The position numbers and the translations under genes are program-made. A stretch of 9,486 bases of DNA from Cellvibrio sp. Lineage in GTDB: Bacteria > Pseudomonadota > Gammaproteobacteria > Pseudomonadales > Cellvibrionaceae. The notes under the pieces were generated by a model. That model saw only the letters and a program-made list of their open reading frames with translations. It was not told the DNA's origin and made no database searches. The stretch is taken from positions 1-9,486 of the forward strand of contig JADJRD010000009.1 of assembly GCA_016712405.1 (NCBI GenBank), in the 5' to 3' direction. Of this stretch, positions 1-6,790 are shown one piece after another; positions within the stretch are counted from its first letter, which is position 1, and each line of letters starts with the position of its first letter.

Positions 1-887
1 CTCAAAATAATGTTACCTGTTGAGGTGGTAACAATCGACGCTTTTGCTCCGTATTCATACGGCTTATGATCTTTTCCTTTCGCTACACAGTAAGCCTGCG
101 GTTCGTGCAAACTGTAAACTTTGTCCCTGTCATGTTTCTTTTGCGTCAACACTTTTTGGTATAACGCAAAGTTTTTTGCTTGTTGATCGACAATCAGCTG
201 AGGTAATTTTCGCTCTAACTCTCGCAGTAAAACACCGGCTATCGTACGCAAACGCTTAATCGCTTTAACCGCTTTTGCACGCTTTTTGACATGCCGAAAA
301 AAACGTAAATTAATGCGTAATGATTTAACTTCTTTGACAAATGTACGCCGCTGCGCAATATCATTGTCTTTTGCTAATTTATTTAAACGATTGATAATCT
401 TGATGGCAAGTTTTCCATCCGTTGGATAGGTTATCGCTTTCTCTTGCACGGTGGTGTCAACATTGATTATCGATTCTTCCACTTTCTTTTCGTGCAACTT
501 CACTGACATCGTAAATATTTTTTCAACACCTTTTGTGCCAATACGTTTTCTAAAATGCACTAACTCCGTAGCATGGCAGGGCAATTGATTTTGAAAATTT
601 TTAATGCCGCAAAATGCTTGATAATACGGATTTTGTTTCCATGCCAACACCACGCGCTCATCGCTCAAATTTTCTAATTGTTTGAGCATTAACAAACCCA
701 CCATCACACGAATGGGGATGCTCGGTCGACCAATGCCTTCTGTGTATTCGCCGATAAAGGCTTTTTCAAATTCTTGCCAAGGAATGGCGTCGGATAAGAG
801 CAGCAGCGGATCTTTTGGGTCTAGCTGATCGATTAAATCACTGCCAAAAAAACTGGTTTGTTGGTGTTGTTCTGCGGCTTTTAACAT
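1..887 (-). CDS. IS5-type DDE transposase, 5' part (C-terminus outside window)
   Basis: This protein would cut and join the ends of an insertion sequence. I read 295 uninterrupted codons from the ATG at 887-885 to the left edge of the window. The N-terminal ~120 residues look like the DUF772 domain of IS5-type transposases (residues 32-46 around DAIPWQEFEKAF, then GRPSIPIRVMVGLLMLK at 53-69). The segment NVDTTVQEKAITYPTD (142-157) holds the first catalytic aspartate, D144. A basic linker follows, then KVYSLHEP and KGKDHKPYEYGAK, which are typical of IS1478-like members annotated as IS5 family. The second D and the E must lie beyond position 1, and full-length relatives are about 430-450 residues. 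Unlike every other gene in the window it has no frameshift. No strong ribosome binding site precedes the ATG. Assignment to the exact IS subgroup is less certain than the transposase call. Confidence 0.93.
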   Translation of the reverse strand, partial: MLKAAEQHQQTSFFGSDLIDQLDPKDPLLLLSDAIPWQEFEKAFIGEYTEGIGRPSIPIRVMVGLLMLKQLENLSDERVVLAWKQNPYYQAFCGIKNFQNQLPCHATELVHFRKRIGTKGVEKIFTMSVKLHEKKVEESIINVDTTVQEKAITYPTDGKLAIKIINRLNKLAKDNDIAQRRTFVKEVKSLRINLRFFRHVKKRAKAVKAIKRLRTIAGVLLRELERKLPQLIVDQQAKNFALYQKVLTQKKHDRDKVYSLHEPQAYCVAKGKDHKPYEYGAKASIVTTSTGNIIL

Positions 888-904
888 GTTTTTTATTTCT
901 CATT

Positions 905-945
905 TCGACCAAAAAATGTAAATAAATTTTATCATTTTTGGTCGA
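905..945 (-). repeat. 11-bp perfect inverted repeat upstream of the transposase
   Basis: TCGACCAAAAA at 905-915 is the exact reverse complement of TTTTTGGTCGA at 935-945, with a 19-base AT-rich loop. It ends 17 bases before the transposase start codon. In the transposase transcript it would form a hairpin just 5' of the translation start, where several IS elements carry structures that block translation from read-through transcripts. That role is inference; it could also be a transposase binding site. Confidence 0.6.
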
Positions 946-1112
946 TTTGATGGCGTTATTTTGTAGTTATTTTTATACTTTTCAAGGTGTTAGTTGGTTT
1001 TTCAGGGGCAACTATTTATCTAAATAAATTTTATGCCAACCAATACAATATCCTGAAAAAAAATGTTTAATTAATAAGCAATGAATTCTAACCACCAAGA
1101 CTCTACTGAAAT
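946..1112. other. Non-coding stretch with probable outer end of the insertion sequence
   Basis: No gene is visible between the transposase and the stop of the lipoprotein gene. An inverted pair TAGTTG (991-996) / CAACTA (1009-1014) flanks TTTTTCAGGGG, and the outer IS terminus probably lies in or near it. The opposite terminus is outside the window, so neither the terminal repeat nor a target duplication can be confirmed. A 14-base AT-rich sequence, TAAATAAATTTTAT, occurs at 919-932 and again at 1021-1034. A T8 run on the minus strand (1053-1060) lies downstream of the lipoprotein gene, but I see no GC-rich stem before it, so no terminator is called. Confidence 0.3.
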
Positions 1113-2335
1113 TTAAATTGCCGGTTTTATAATTTGAATATTATCAATCATAATTGCGCCAAGAGGCTCAGCAGTATTAGGCCCGCTTATATTAAAGACC
1201 ACACGGTGCAATCCAACTGAGTTCGCCACTGAAACCGGAATAGAAATTCTTTTCCAGTTGCCAGGAATAAGATCACTATTGAAATTACTCCCTCTTCAAG
1301 AAAAATGGTCGGTAGGTTTTTACCACCCAAACCTACAGATATTACAACTGGAAAATCTGTCGTATAGCCTTTATCAATATACATATCAAAACCAACAAAA
1401 CCATTATCAACACAGCCAGGCATAGCTGACGGAGAAACAGGATGAAATGTTGTGCTATCAATCAAATCACCCACAGCCACATTGTAAATGCCTGAAACGT
1501 CCCAGCGGTGAAAATAAGCGTAGGGTAGACACTTGAAATTCTCAAATCACTAATATTAGTTGTTGAATTACTTATTGAAGAAACATCGATAATACTGTAC
1601 TGCTTGGCTGAACATCCATATAGTTTGCATAACAAATATTGGCTGTTGGGGCTTTGACATTATTTTTTACCCATTGCACATTATCAATTTGCAGGTGAAC
1701 TCCGTTTTGTTTGTTCCACTCCGGCATAATTTGAAATCCAGTGGATACTCGTTGAATATTTAATCCACGATCAATCAAATGAGCTACAGGTATCTCAATT
1801 CTTTCCATTCATTTAAGGCTCCCGGCTGAATAATCTCGAATGTGCTTACACAGGGCCAACCACACTCTATGGTCATTTGAAATGTAGGATTATCCACTCC
1901 AGGATTAATGACTTTTAAAATCGAATTGAAGTGAACCATTAGCGTACCCGTTAAATCCACACCATTTAAGAGAGAAGAATTATTTAATATTCGCGGTGCA
2001 GCGTTATAGTTATTATTCAGACCTGTAATGAATGTCGATCACCGAATTACTGGCATTACCTGTTTCCAGGAATCACCGTTAAATTCAAATTATTTCCTAC
2101 ACCAGTTGTATTTTCACCACCAGCAAAGGTCGTTTTGTTTTGTTCATAAAACGAAGGATCCCTCCCATGAACCACAAATCTCGTTTATAAAGACTGCACC
2201 ATCAGTATTAACGCAAGTGGAGACTACTGAAGAACTCGATGAACTGGTTTCGCCCTTATTAATTGATTGACCACCACCACCGCATGAGGTCAACAACAAA
2301 CTGATAAGGATTAACGCAATCGGTATATTTTTCAT
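1113..2335 (-). CDS. Outer-membrane lipoprotein with tandem ExoP/galactose-binding-like domains (frameshifted)
   Basis: Probably a surface-exposed sugar-binding lipoprotein. The ATG at 2335-2333 opens a lipoprotein signal peptide with lipobox LTSC (lipidated Cys18). Gly at +2 fits outer-membrane sorting. A Gly4 stretch and a Ser6 linker follow. The rest, pieced across frames, has no recognisable catalytic domain but shows two related jelly-roll-like units. The first has CGWPC (about 1864-1850), WKRIEIPV and IDNVQWV; the second has WKRISIPV (near 1255-1230) and IDNIQII. The CG..C pattern with a following W-x-x-I-x-I-P resembles the ExoP-type domain appended to GH3 glucosidases of related bacteria. 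The stop is TAA at 1115-1113, giving about 407 residues. Frame breaks lie near 2152, 2085-2020, 1800, 1580, 1492 and 1290; most are fixed by one extra base in a G or A run. A GTG at 2341 is an alternative start. It follows FecR on the same strand. Lipoprotein call is firm; the domain name is moderate. Confidence 0.7.
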
Positions 2336-2342
2336 ATTCACA

Positions 2343-2408
2343 CTATTCAGGATTAAAAATTCGACTCAATAAAAAACAGTGTTCCATAGCACTCCACCCA
2401 CCCTCCAT
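2343..2408 (-). CDS. Possible 21-residue leader ORF upstream of the lipoprotein gene
   Basis: The 154-base gap between fecR-like and lipoprotein genes contains an ATG (2408-2406) preceded by AAAGG at good spacing. It opens 21 codons (starting MEGGWSAMEHCF) and stops with TAG seven bases before the lipoprotein ATG. The ribosome binding site is better than that of the lipoprotein itself, so translational coupling is possible. I recognise no family, and with so many indels in the window this may be chance. Upstream, TGGCAG (2423-2428) and CTGCCA (2452-2457) could pair, but no T-run follows on the minus strand, so it is not called a terminator. Confidence 0.15.
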   Translation of the reverse strand: MEGGWSAMEHCFLLSRIFNPE

Positions 2409-2489
2409 GAATTACCTTTACCTGGCAGGCTTATCCTTGAGAAAACGCCGGCTGCCAATAGATGACGCATCAATATCACAACGCCTCCA

Positions 2490-3434
2490 TTATTTTTTTT
2501 CGGACAGTCGAACCTCTGTGGGGGTGCGATCAATTTGGAGGGAAAGCGAAGTTTCCAGAACAAGCAGCACTTGATCCAGGTCGGATAAATTCAGTACAGC
2601 AGTAATGCGTTTTTCACCAAGCTCTGGAGTCATAATCACAAATTTAACCGGAAACGTTTTTTCCAGATCTGCTAAAACATTTTTCAAAGTTTCATTACGA
2701 ACAATTAACTGATTCTCTTGCCAGGACAATTCACTTTTCACATCGACTTGTGTGGGTTCAATTTTTTTGATGGCATTGGACAATGTTTGTTGTTGTGATT
2801 GAGTCAAGACTTGAGATGCGACGAAAACTTCGTCTTTCAATGGTTTTTCACCTAAAGCAACACGCCCCTCAACCACTGTTACCAATGTCAATTCTGCATA
2901 ACGATTAACTGAAAATTGCGTGCCTAATACCCGAATCATTCCATCGTGTGTTTCTATATCAAACGGACGTTTTATATCAGTAGTGACATCAAACAAAACC
3001 TCACCTGCCAGCAACTGAACTTTTGACTTTTTGATTGATTGTAAATTTCATTTTCGACTGGTTATTTAAGGTTACTTAGAACCATCGGCTACTCGACAGT
3101 TTTATGTTCACCTATGCCAGCTTGAAACTCATAGTCTGTTGTTGAGTTGATGCTGTATTGATAGAAAGAAATGCCAACAATAATGAACAAACTCGCCAAC
3201 GCATACTGCCAACTCTTTAAGCTGGATCTTGACGAATTAGTTTTGAGCAGTTTCTCTGATGTCGCCCAAATCTGTTCTGCTTTGATGTAAGCCAACCGGT
3301 GCGCTGCGGATTCTGCCAACCATTGATTAAACTTCTTCTATTTCAGCATCTGGAAGATTGGGATTATTCAACTTAACCAGCCATTCCATTGCTTGATTTT
3401 CAAGATAACGTTGCATGGGATCAAACTTTTTCAT
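2490..3434 (-). CDS. FecR-type anti-sigma/signal transducer (frameshifted)
   Basis: An inner-membrane regulator that passes the ligand signal from the STN domain of the TonB receptor to the ECF sigma factor. Residues 1-75 form a cytoplasmic domain of the DUF4880 type (AMEWLVKLNNPNLPDAEIEE, then NQWLAESAAHRLAYIKAEQIW). One membrane helix follows at about 77-93 (WQYALASLFIIVGISF). The periplasmic FecR domain has the expected VELADGSKVTLN, LLAGEVLFDV and RVLGTQFSVN blocks and VVEGRVALGE. A C-terminal domain (NETLKNVLADLEKTFPVKF ... LNLSDLDQVLLVLE) matches the FecR_C/STN-like fold. The span equals about 315 codons, a normal family length. Breaks lie near 3325, 3095, 3075 and 3025; adding single bases restores the family pattern. 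ATG 3434 is chosen over ATG 3437 because AGGAGG at 3447-3442 is 7 rather than 4 bases away. The start overlaps the sigma stop (TGATG). Confidence 0.88.
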
Positions 3435-3914
3435 CATTCTACCTCCTGCAACCTGTCACGTAGAAATTTAAGGGTTTTAATAATGTGTTTTCAACCGTAC
3501 TCTCTGCAATATTCAATTCAAGACTGATTTTTCCATAGGTTTTACCTTCAACCCTACTCAATAAAAAAGTTCGACGGTACTTTTCGGAGAAATCCTCAAG
3601 ACTTTGACAGACATCAGCCAATGCTCTTCGAGATATGACAATCTGTTCGGGATTTACCTCCCCCACACGCTCAAAATCTTGCGAGGCTAAGTAATTTTCA
3701 TGATATTTCTGTTTTCGGATGCGATTAAGTGCGAGATTACTGGCGGTTTGATAAAGATAAGCTTTGGGGTTTTCCAATTGATCCAGATTGTCTGACCGCA
3801 AAATGTTATGAAAAGCATCTTGCAAATATCATCAACATCCTGATGTTGTTTTTTAAATCGATAAGCAATCTGTGCCCTCAAATCGGCATAATGTGGTTTC
3901 AAACAAACTAACAA
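3434..3914 (-). CDS. ECF sigma factor, FecI-like (frameshifted)
   Basis: A small group-4 sigma factor that would direct RNA polymerase to the receptor and/or uptake promoters when released by FecR. Repaired, it has about 160 residues. Region 2 contains DVDDI-LQDAFHNILR and KAYLYQTASNLALNRIRKQ. Region 4 contains EKYRRTFLLSRVEGKTYGKI and the recognition-helix segment ELNIAESTVEKHI. Two breaks are seen. Near 3828 one T added to a T3 run joins DVDDI to LQDAF. Near 3486 one A added restores VEKHIIKTLKFLRDRLQEVE with a stop at 3436-3434. The start is uncertain: no in-frame ATG precedes region 2 before the upstream stop, so TTG at 3914 is used, with CTG 3923 or TTG 3902 possible. It begins 18 bases after the receptor stop, so co-transcription with the receptor is likely. 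Confidence 0.88.
3441..3447 (-). promoter_or_regulatory. Strong ribosome binding site for the FecR gene
   Basis: The minus strand reads AGGAGGT inside the last codons of the sigma gene, 7 bases (from AGGAGG) before ATG 3434. Together with the TGATG stop/start overlap it indicates translational coupling of sigma factor and FecR, as expected for partners needed in balanced amounts. Confidence 0.75.
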
Positions 3915-3915
3915 T

Positions 3916-3933
3916 ATAAGCAGTTCTGCTTAT
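3916..3933. promoter_or_regulatory. Perfect palindrome between receptor stop and sigma start
   Basis: ATAAGCAG-TT-CTGCTTAT is an 8-base perfect inverted repeat with a 2-base centre. It touches the last base of the receptor stop codon (3935-3933) and ends one base before the TTG proposed as sigma start. As DNA it has the shape of an operator for a dimeric regulator; as RNA (minus strand) it gives a 7-bp stem with a GAAC loop that would cover the sigma translation start. No U-run follows, so it is not a normal terminator. Function is inferred from position only. Confidence 0.45.
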
Positions 3934-6482
3934 TAAAATCCTGCCTCAAAGGACAACCGAAAAAACGCCCCTCTGCAAAGTTTTCTCTACCCCCCCGCAG
4001 CAGTAGCTGAATAATATTCGGTATCTGTCAAATTTTTATCAGCAATTTTACTTATTGAGTCAGCATTAAACAAATGTAATTCACAAACTGCAGAGAAGTC
4101 AGCTTTTGCATAGGCAGACATTTTGAAATCATCAGCTAATTCATCAATTTGCGAAACCGCTGATATTAAACGGTTTTGCGATTCTCCTCACTCACATAAT
4201 TCATACCCAGATTAAACGCCAATTGCTGATTAAACTGATGATGAACAAACAAACTGGCGATTTGATCAGCGGCCATATTGGATCGCTCACCTGCATAAGG
4301 CCCATCCAATGTTTCTGTTGATTGAATAGACATGCGCACCCATCACATCCTACCGGGGATTCATTTGCCAAGTGAAGTCCATATCTATTCCTCTGGCTCT
4401 CATGGAGTACAAACCAAGAGATGTGCGCAAACCTTGATTGATCACATGATCTACAACATTGTTTTAATTTGAAACAAGGCCACACTTGATAAAAAGCGAG
4501 CATTGTTCAATAGAGTCTTTACACCCAATTCAAATTGGTTTCTGACAATTCAGGATCAATAGATGCAGATCCTACATCATCAAGATGATAATTCGCTTTG
4601 GAGGGCTTCGCTATAACTACCAAAACCATGAGTAGTGATCCGAATATTTGTACCAAACCTAATTGTGACGACCAATATTCGTAATCCTGTAAAATGATTT
4701 ATTTCCGGATTGGGTAATATCGGTATATTCTCCTTGCATCACCACCAAGCGACTACCCGCATTCAATATCCATTGATCGTTTAACTCTATAGAGTCCTGA
4801 ATAAACGCACCAAAGTCGTCATAGATCAAACGCATTTCTTGTGAGGATATTTCACCTAAATTACGATCAGGATTAAATACACCACTGAAAATATCAGCCA
4901 AATAAAAATCCAATGCGCTCTCAGGAAATAATTGCCCCGGCAAAGGCGCTCGCTCTTCAATTAAATAACCTTTGTAAAGATTTTGCTGATGCCAATCAAC
5001 ACCCAATGAAAGGTGATGTAGCTGAGAGTTCCATTCCTGTGAACCTTCAGAGTAAAATTAATTCGATTGGCAGTTTCATATCCCGCTTCATCGTACAAAC
5101 TACGAATACGACCAATCCGGTAAAAAACGTCATTATTTGCTGACAATATTTCGACGGGCACCAACAATTGGGATCCGAAAATAAAAGCAGTACCAAAATT
5201 AATTTGTGGATTAACCAATCCATTGGTGTTTAACAGTGTTTCAGTATCAGAACGCACACCGACCCTGTCTTCATCCAACCAATCATATTTCAGCCGCATA
5301 CGCCAGTCAGATGCAAAATAGTGGCTTAACTCTGCAGAAAAAATAGTTAGATCCGACGTAAAACCCGCTCGCTTGGTACGAATTCCATCCGCTAAAGTGG
5401 CACGGGGAAAATATCACCATCCAAATCTTCAAATGGTCTCGCCACTAAAAATCTTTTGGATCTGTCTGTGTTGAATGCTGAAATCATAGTGAACACTAAA
5501 TCAGTATTGGGCGTTAGATGATAGGTTGCAGAAGCAGAGATTAACTGCCGCTCAAGATCCTCTATTTCAGATTCAGAGTCTTTTGCTTTCGCGGAAAGAA
5601 TCAAACGATAATCCAGTTGTTCTGAAAACTGCACAGGGTTGTTTACATCCATTTCGATAAACTTTTACCAAATGAACCCATGCCTGACTCAACTTCACCG
5701 AAAGAATTTTTTCTGCGCGCTTGCGTACAAAATTAACAACGCCGCCAGGTTCAGCCTGGCCATAAAGCAAAGTTGAGGGGCCTTGATAATCTCTACTCGT
5801 TCAATATTAGCTGGCAGCATTTTACCGCCCACACTATCACCAACCCGAAAACCATCGAGATAAATAGAATTCCGCTTGAACCCACGAATGTAAAAATCAT
5901 CATTCGAATCATTTAGTCCATCACTGGAAGTGCGCCACTTCCATATTTAATTGCATCAAACATGTCGTTTGATTGTTGGTCTTTAATCAATCTTCGCGGA
6001 ATCACATTGAGAAAACGTGCAGAATCAAAATAAGACATGCCACTTTGTAATGTGTGTTGGTGACAGTGTTATAACGCAAAGGATAATTCAATCGACCGAC
6101 TACGTTAATTTCCTCAATCAGTTTTTCTGTTAGCGCTACTTTCCTAACAAACCTGATCGATCTTCCGTTTTACTTGGCGCTTTACCAATAAATAAGCATT
6201 GGATTTTTGTAAAAAAGTAAAATCCAGATCAGTGTTGGATAATAATTTTTTAATGCCCCTCGTCTATCGAAAAAGCACCTTTCACCACTGTCATGGTTTG
6301 GTCTTGAATCAGTTCCTGATCCACCAAAGAGTGACTTTCGCCTGTAAGCCAAATTCAATCAGTGCGTTTTGCAAGGATTGATTGGGTAAGTCGAAACGTT
6401 GTGTGCTAACTTCAGCGGAAACCTGGCATGTCCCCATTAAGATAAAAACCAGCAGGGGGATACAACCAATATTAAATCTCAT
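3933..6482 (-). CDS. TonB-dependent outer-membrane receptor with STN signalling domain (frameshifted)
   Basis: A TonB/ExbBD-energised outer-membrane importer of the FecA type that also signals. ATG 6482-6480 starts a signal peptide (MRFNIGCIPLLVFILMGT), probably cut after VSA (residue 24). Next is an STN domain (RFDLPNQSLQNALIEFGLQA, then ALKKLLSNTDLDFTFLQKSN). The plug follows, with FYIRGFKRNSIYLDGFRVGD near 5900-5850, ERVEIIKGPS-TLLYG near 5805-5760 and PGGVVNFVRKRA. The barrel includes RMRLKYDWLDEDRVG, YDDFGAFIQDSIELNDQW, FGSYSEAL, DPELSETNQFELGVK and NLTDTEYYSATA. The repaired end is RENFAEGRFF then RLSFEAGF, a normal Phe terminus, with stop at 3935-3933. About 850 residues is usual for STN-bearing receptors. 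At least a dozen frame breaks occur, mostly single missing bases in runs. The STN domain predicts pairing with the FecR and sigma genes directly downstream. The substrate is inferred to be a glycan from the neighbours, since FecA-type receptors more often carry iron chelates. Confidence 0.9.
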
Positions 6483-6517
6483 AGTCCTGGTCTGTTCATC
6501 CTGGCGATTAAAATGTC

Positions 6518-6530
6518 CGGCATTATGCCG
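6518..6530. repeat. Inverted repeat CGGCAT-T-ATGCCG in the receptor leader
   Basis: A perfect 6-base inverted repeat around one central base, 36 bases upstream of the receptor start. It could be an operator half-site pair or a small leader hairpin (5-bp stem, 3-base loop). Nothing in the sequence tells which. Confidence 0.35.
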
Positions 6531-6620
6531 TTTTAAACATGATTACTTAAGTGACATTTATTATTTTGATTCCGACTAATATTATTTTTGACTATTTGCT
6601 CAAGCTTTGATCAGCCAGGG

Positions 6621-6691
6621 CAGTTTTTTTTGGCTTATTTGTGTATATTGCACAGCGCCATGGCGCCATAAGAAAAAGGCCATAAAAACTG
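6621..6691. repeat. Nested inverted repeat centred on GCGCCATGGCGC
   Basis: CAGTTTTT (6621-6628) pairs exactly with AAAAACTG (6684-6691). Inside it TGGC (6631-6634) pairs with GCCA (6679-6682), and TTAT (6635-6638) with ATAA (6668-6671) across a bulge. Near the centre lies the 12-bp palindrome GCGCCATGGCGC (6655-6666), overlapping a second palindrome ATGGCGCCAT (6660-6669) with a central CpG like LacI-family operators. TGTG (6640-6643) and CACA (6651-6654) add another short pair. The likely role is a regulator binding site for the divergent genes, by position only. Confidence 0.45.
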
Positions 6692-6749
6692 TGCTGATCA
6701 TTAGAATTTTGACCCCCACAAAAACCGATCAGTCTCTGGATGTATCAGG

Positions 6750-6765
6750 TAGTCTGGGGAGACTA
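6750..6765 (+). repeat. Small hairpin TAGTCT-GGGG-AGACTA in the symporter leader
   Basis: A perfect 6-bp stem with a GGGG loop, ending 25 bases before the symporter ATG and 11 bases before its likely ribosome binding site. It could influence translation or mRNA stability. No T-run follows, so it is not a terminator. Confidence 0.3.
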
Positions 6766-6790
6766 GCCTCAAATCAAGAAGTGAATAACA

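Larger units (their letters stand above)
6483..6790. promoter_or_regulatory. Divergent control region between receptor and symporter genes
   Basis: These 308 bases must hold promoters for both the receptor operon (minus) and the symporter-GH43 operon (plus). I cannot place either sigma-70 promoter with confidence; TATATT at 6644-6649 is a fair -10 match but lacks a good -35. On the receptor side, GGAAT (6573-6569) and GTC (6555-6553) resemble ECF elements, but their 13-base spacer is too short. GATCAG or its complement appears at 6609-6614, 6694-6699 and 6727-6732. Several inverted repeats, listed separately, crowd the region. A Shine-Dalgarno-like AGAAGTG (6777-6783) stands 7 bases before the symporter ATG. 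Confidence 0.55.

Noticed and set aside
44..259. Plus-strand 71-codon ORF
   Set aside because: It lies opposite the intact transposase reading frame and has no family resemblance.
2423..2457. Terminator between FecR and lipoprotein genes
   Set aside because: The TGGCAG/CTGCCA arms enclose a long loop and are not followed by a T-run on the coding strand.
4201..4503. Minus-strand 100-codon ORF with many Cys and Trp
   Set aside because: It is an out-of-frame reading of the receptor barrel; the other frames give NARFLSSVALFQIKT and GIDMDFTWQMNP, which fit the receptor.
4913..5143. Plus-strand 76-codon ORF
   Set aside because: Antisense to well-matching receptor barrel sequence, with no supporting signal.
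6553..6573. ECF-type promoter GGAAT...GTC before the receptor
   Set aside because: The 13-base spacer is shorter than the usual 15-17, so it is mentioned only as a weak resemblance.
6640..6654. CRP-like site TGTGTATATTGCACA
   Set aside because: The half-sites are one base too close for CRP (TGTGA-N6-TCACA needs 16 bases) and both inner positions deviate.
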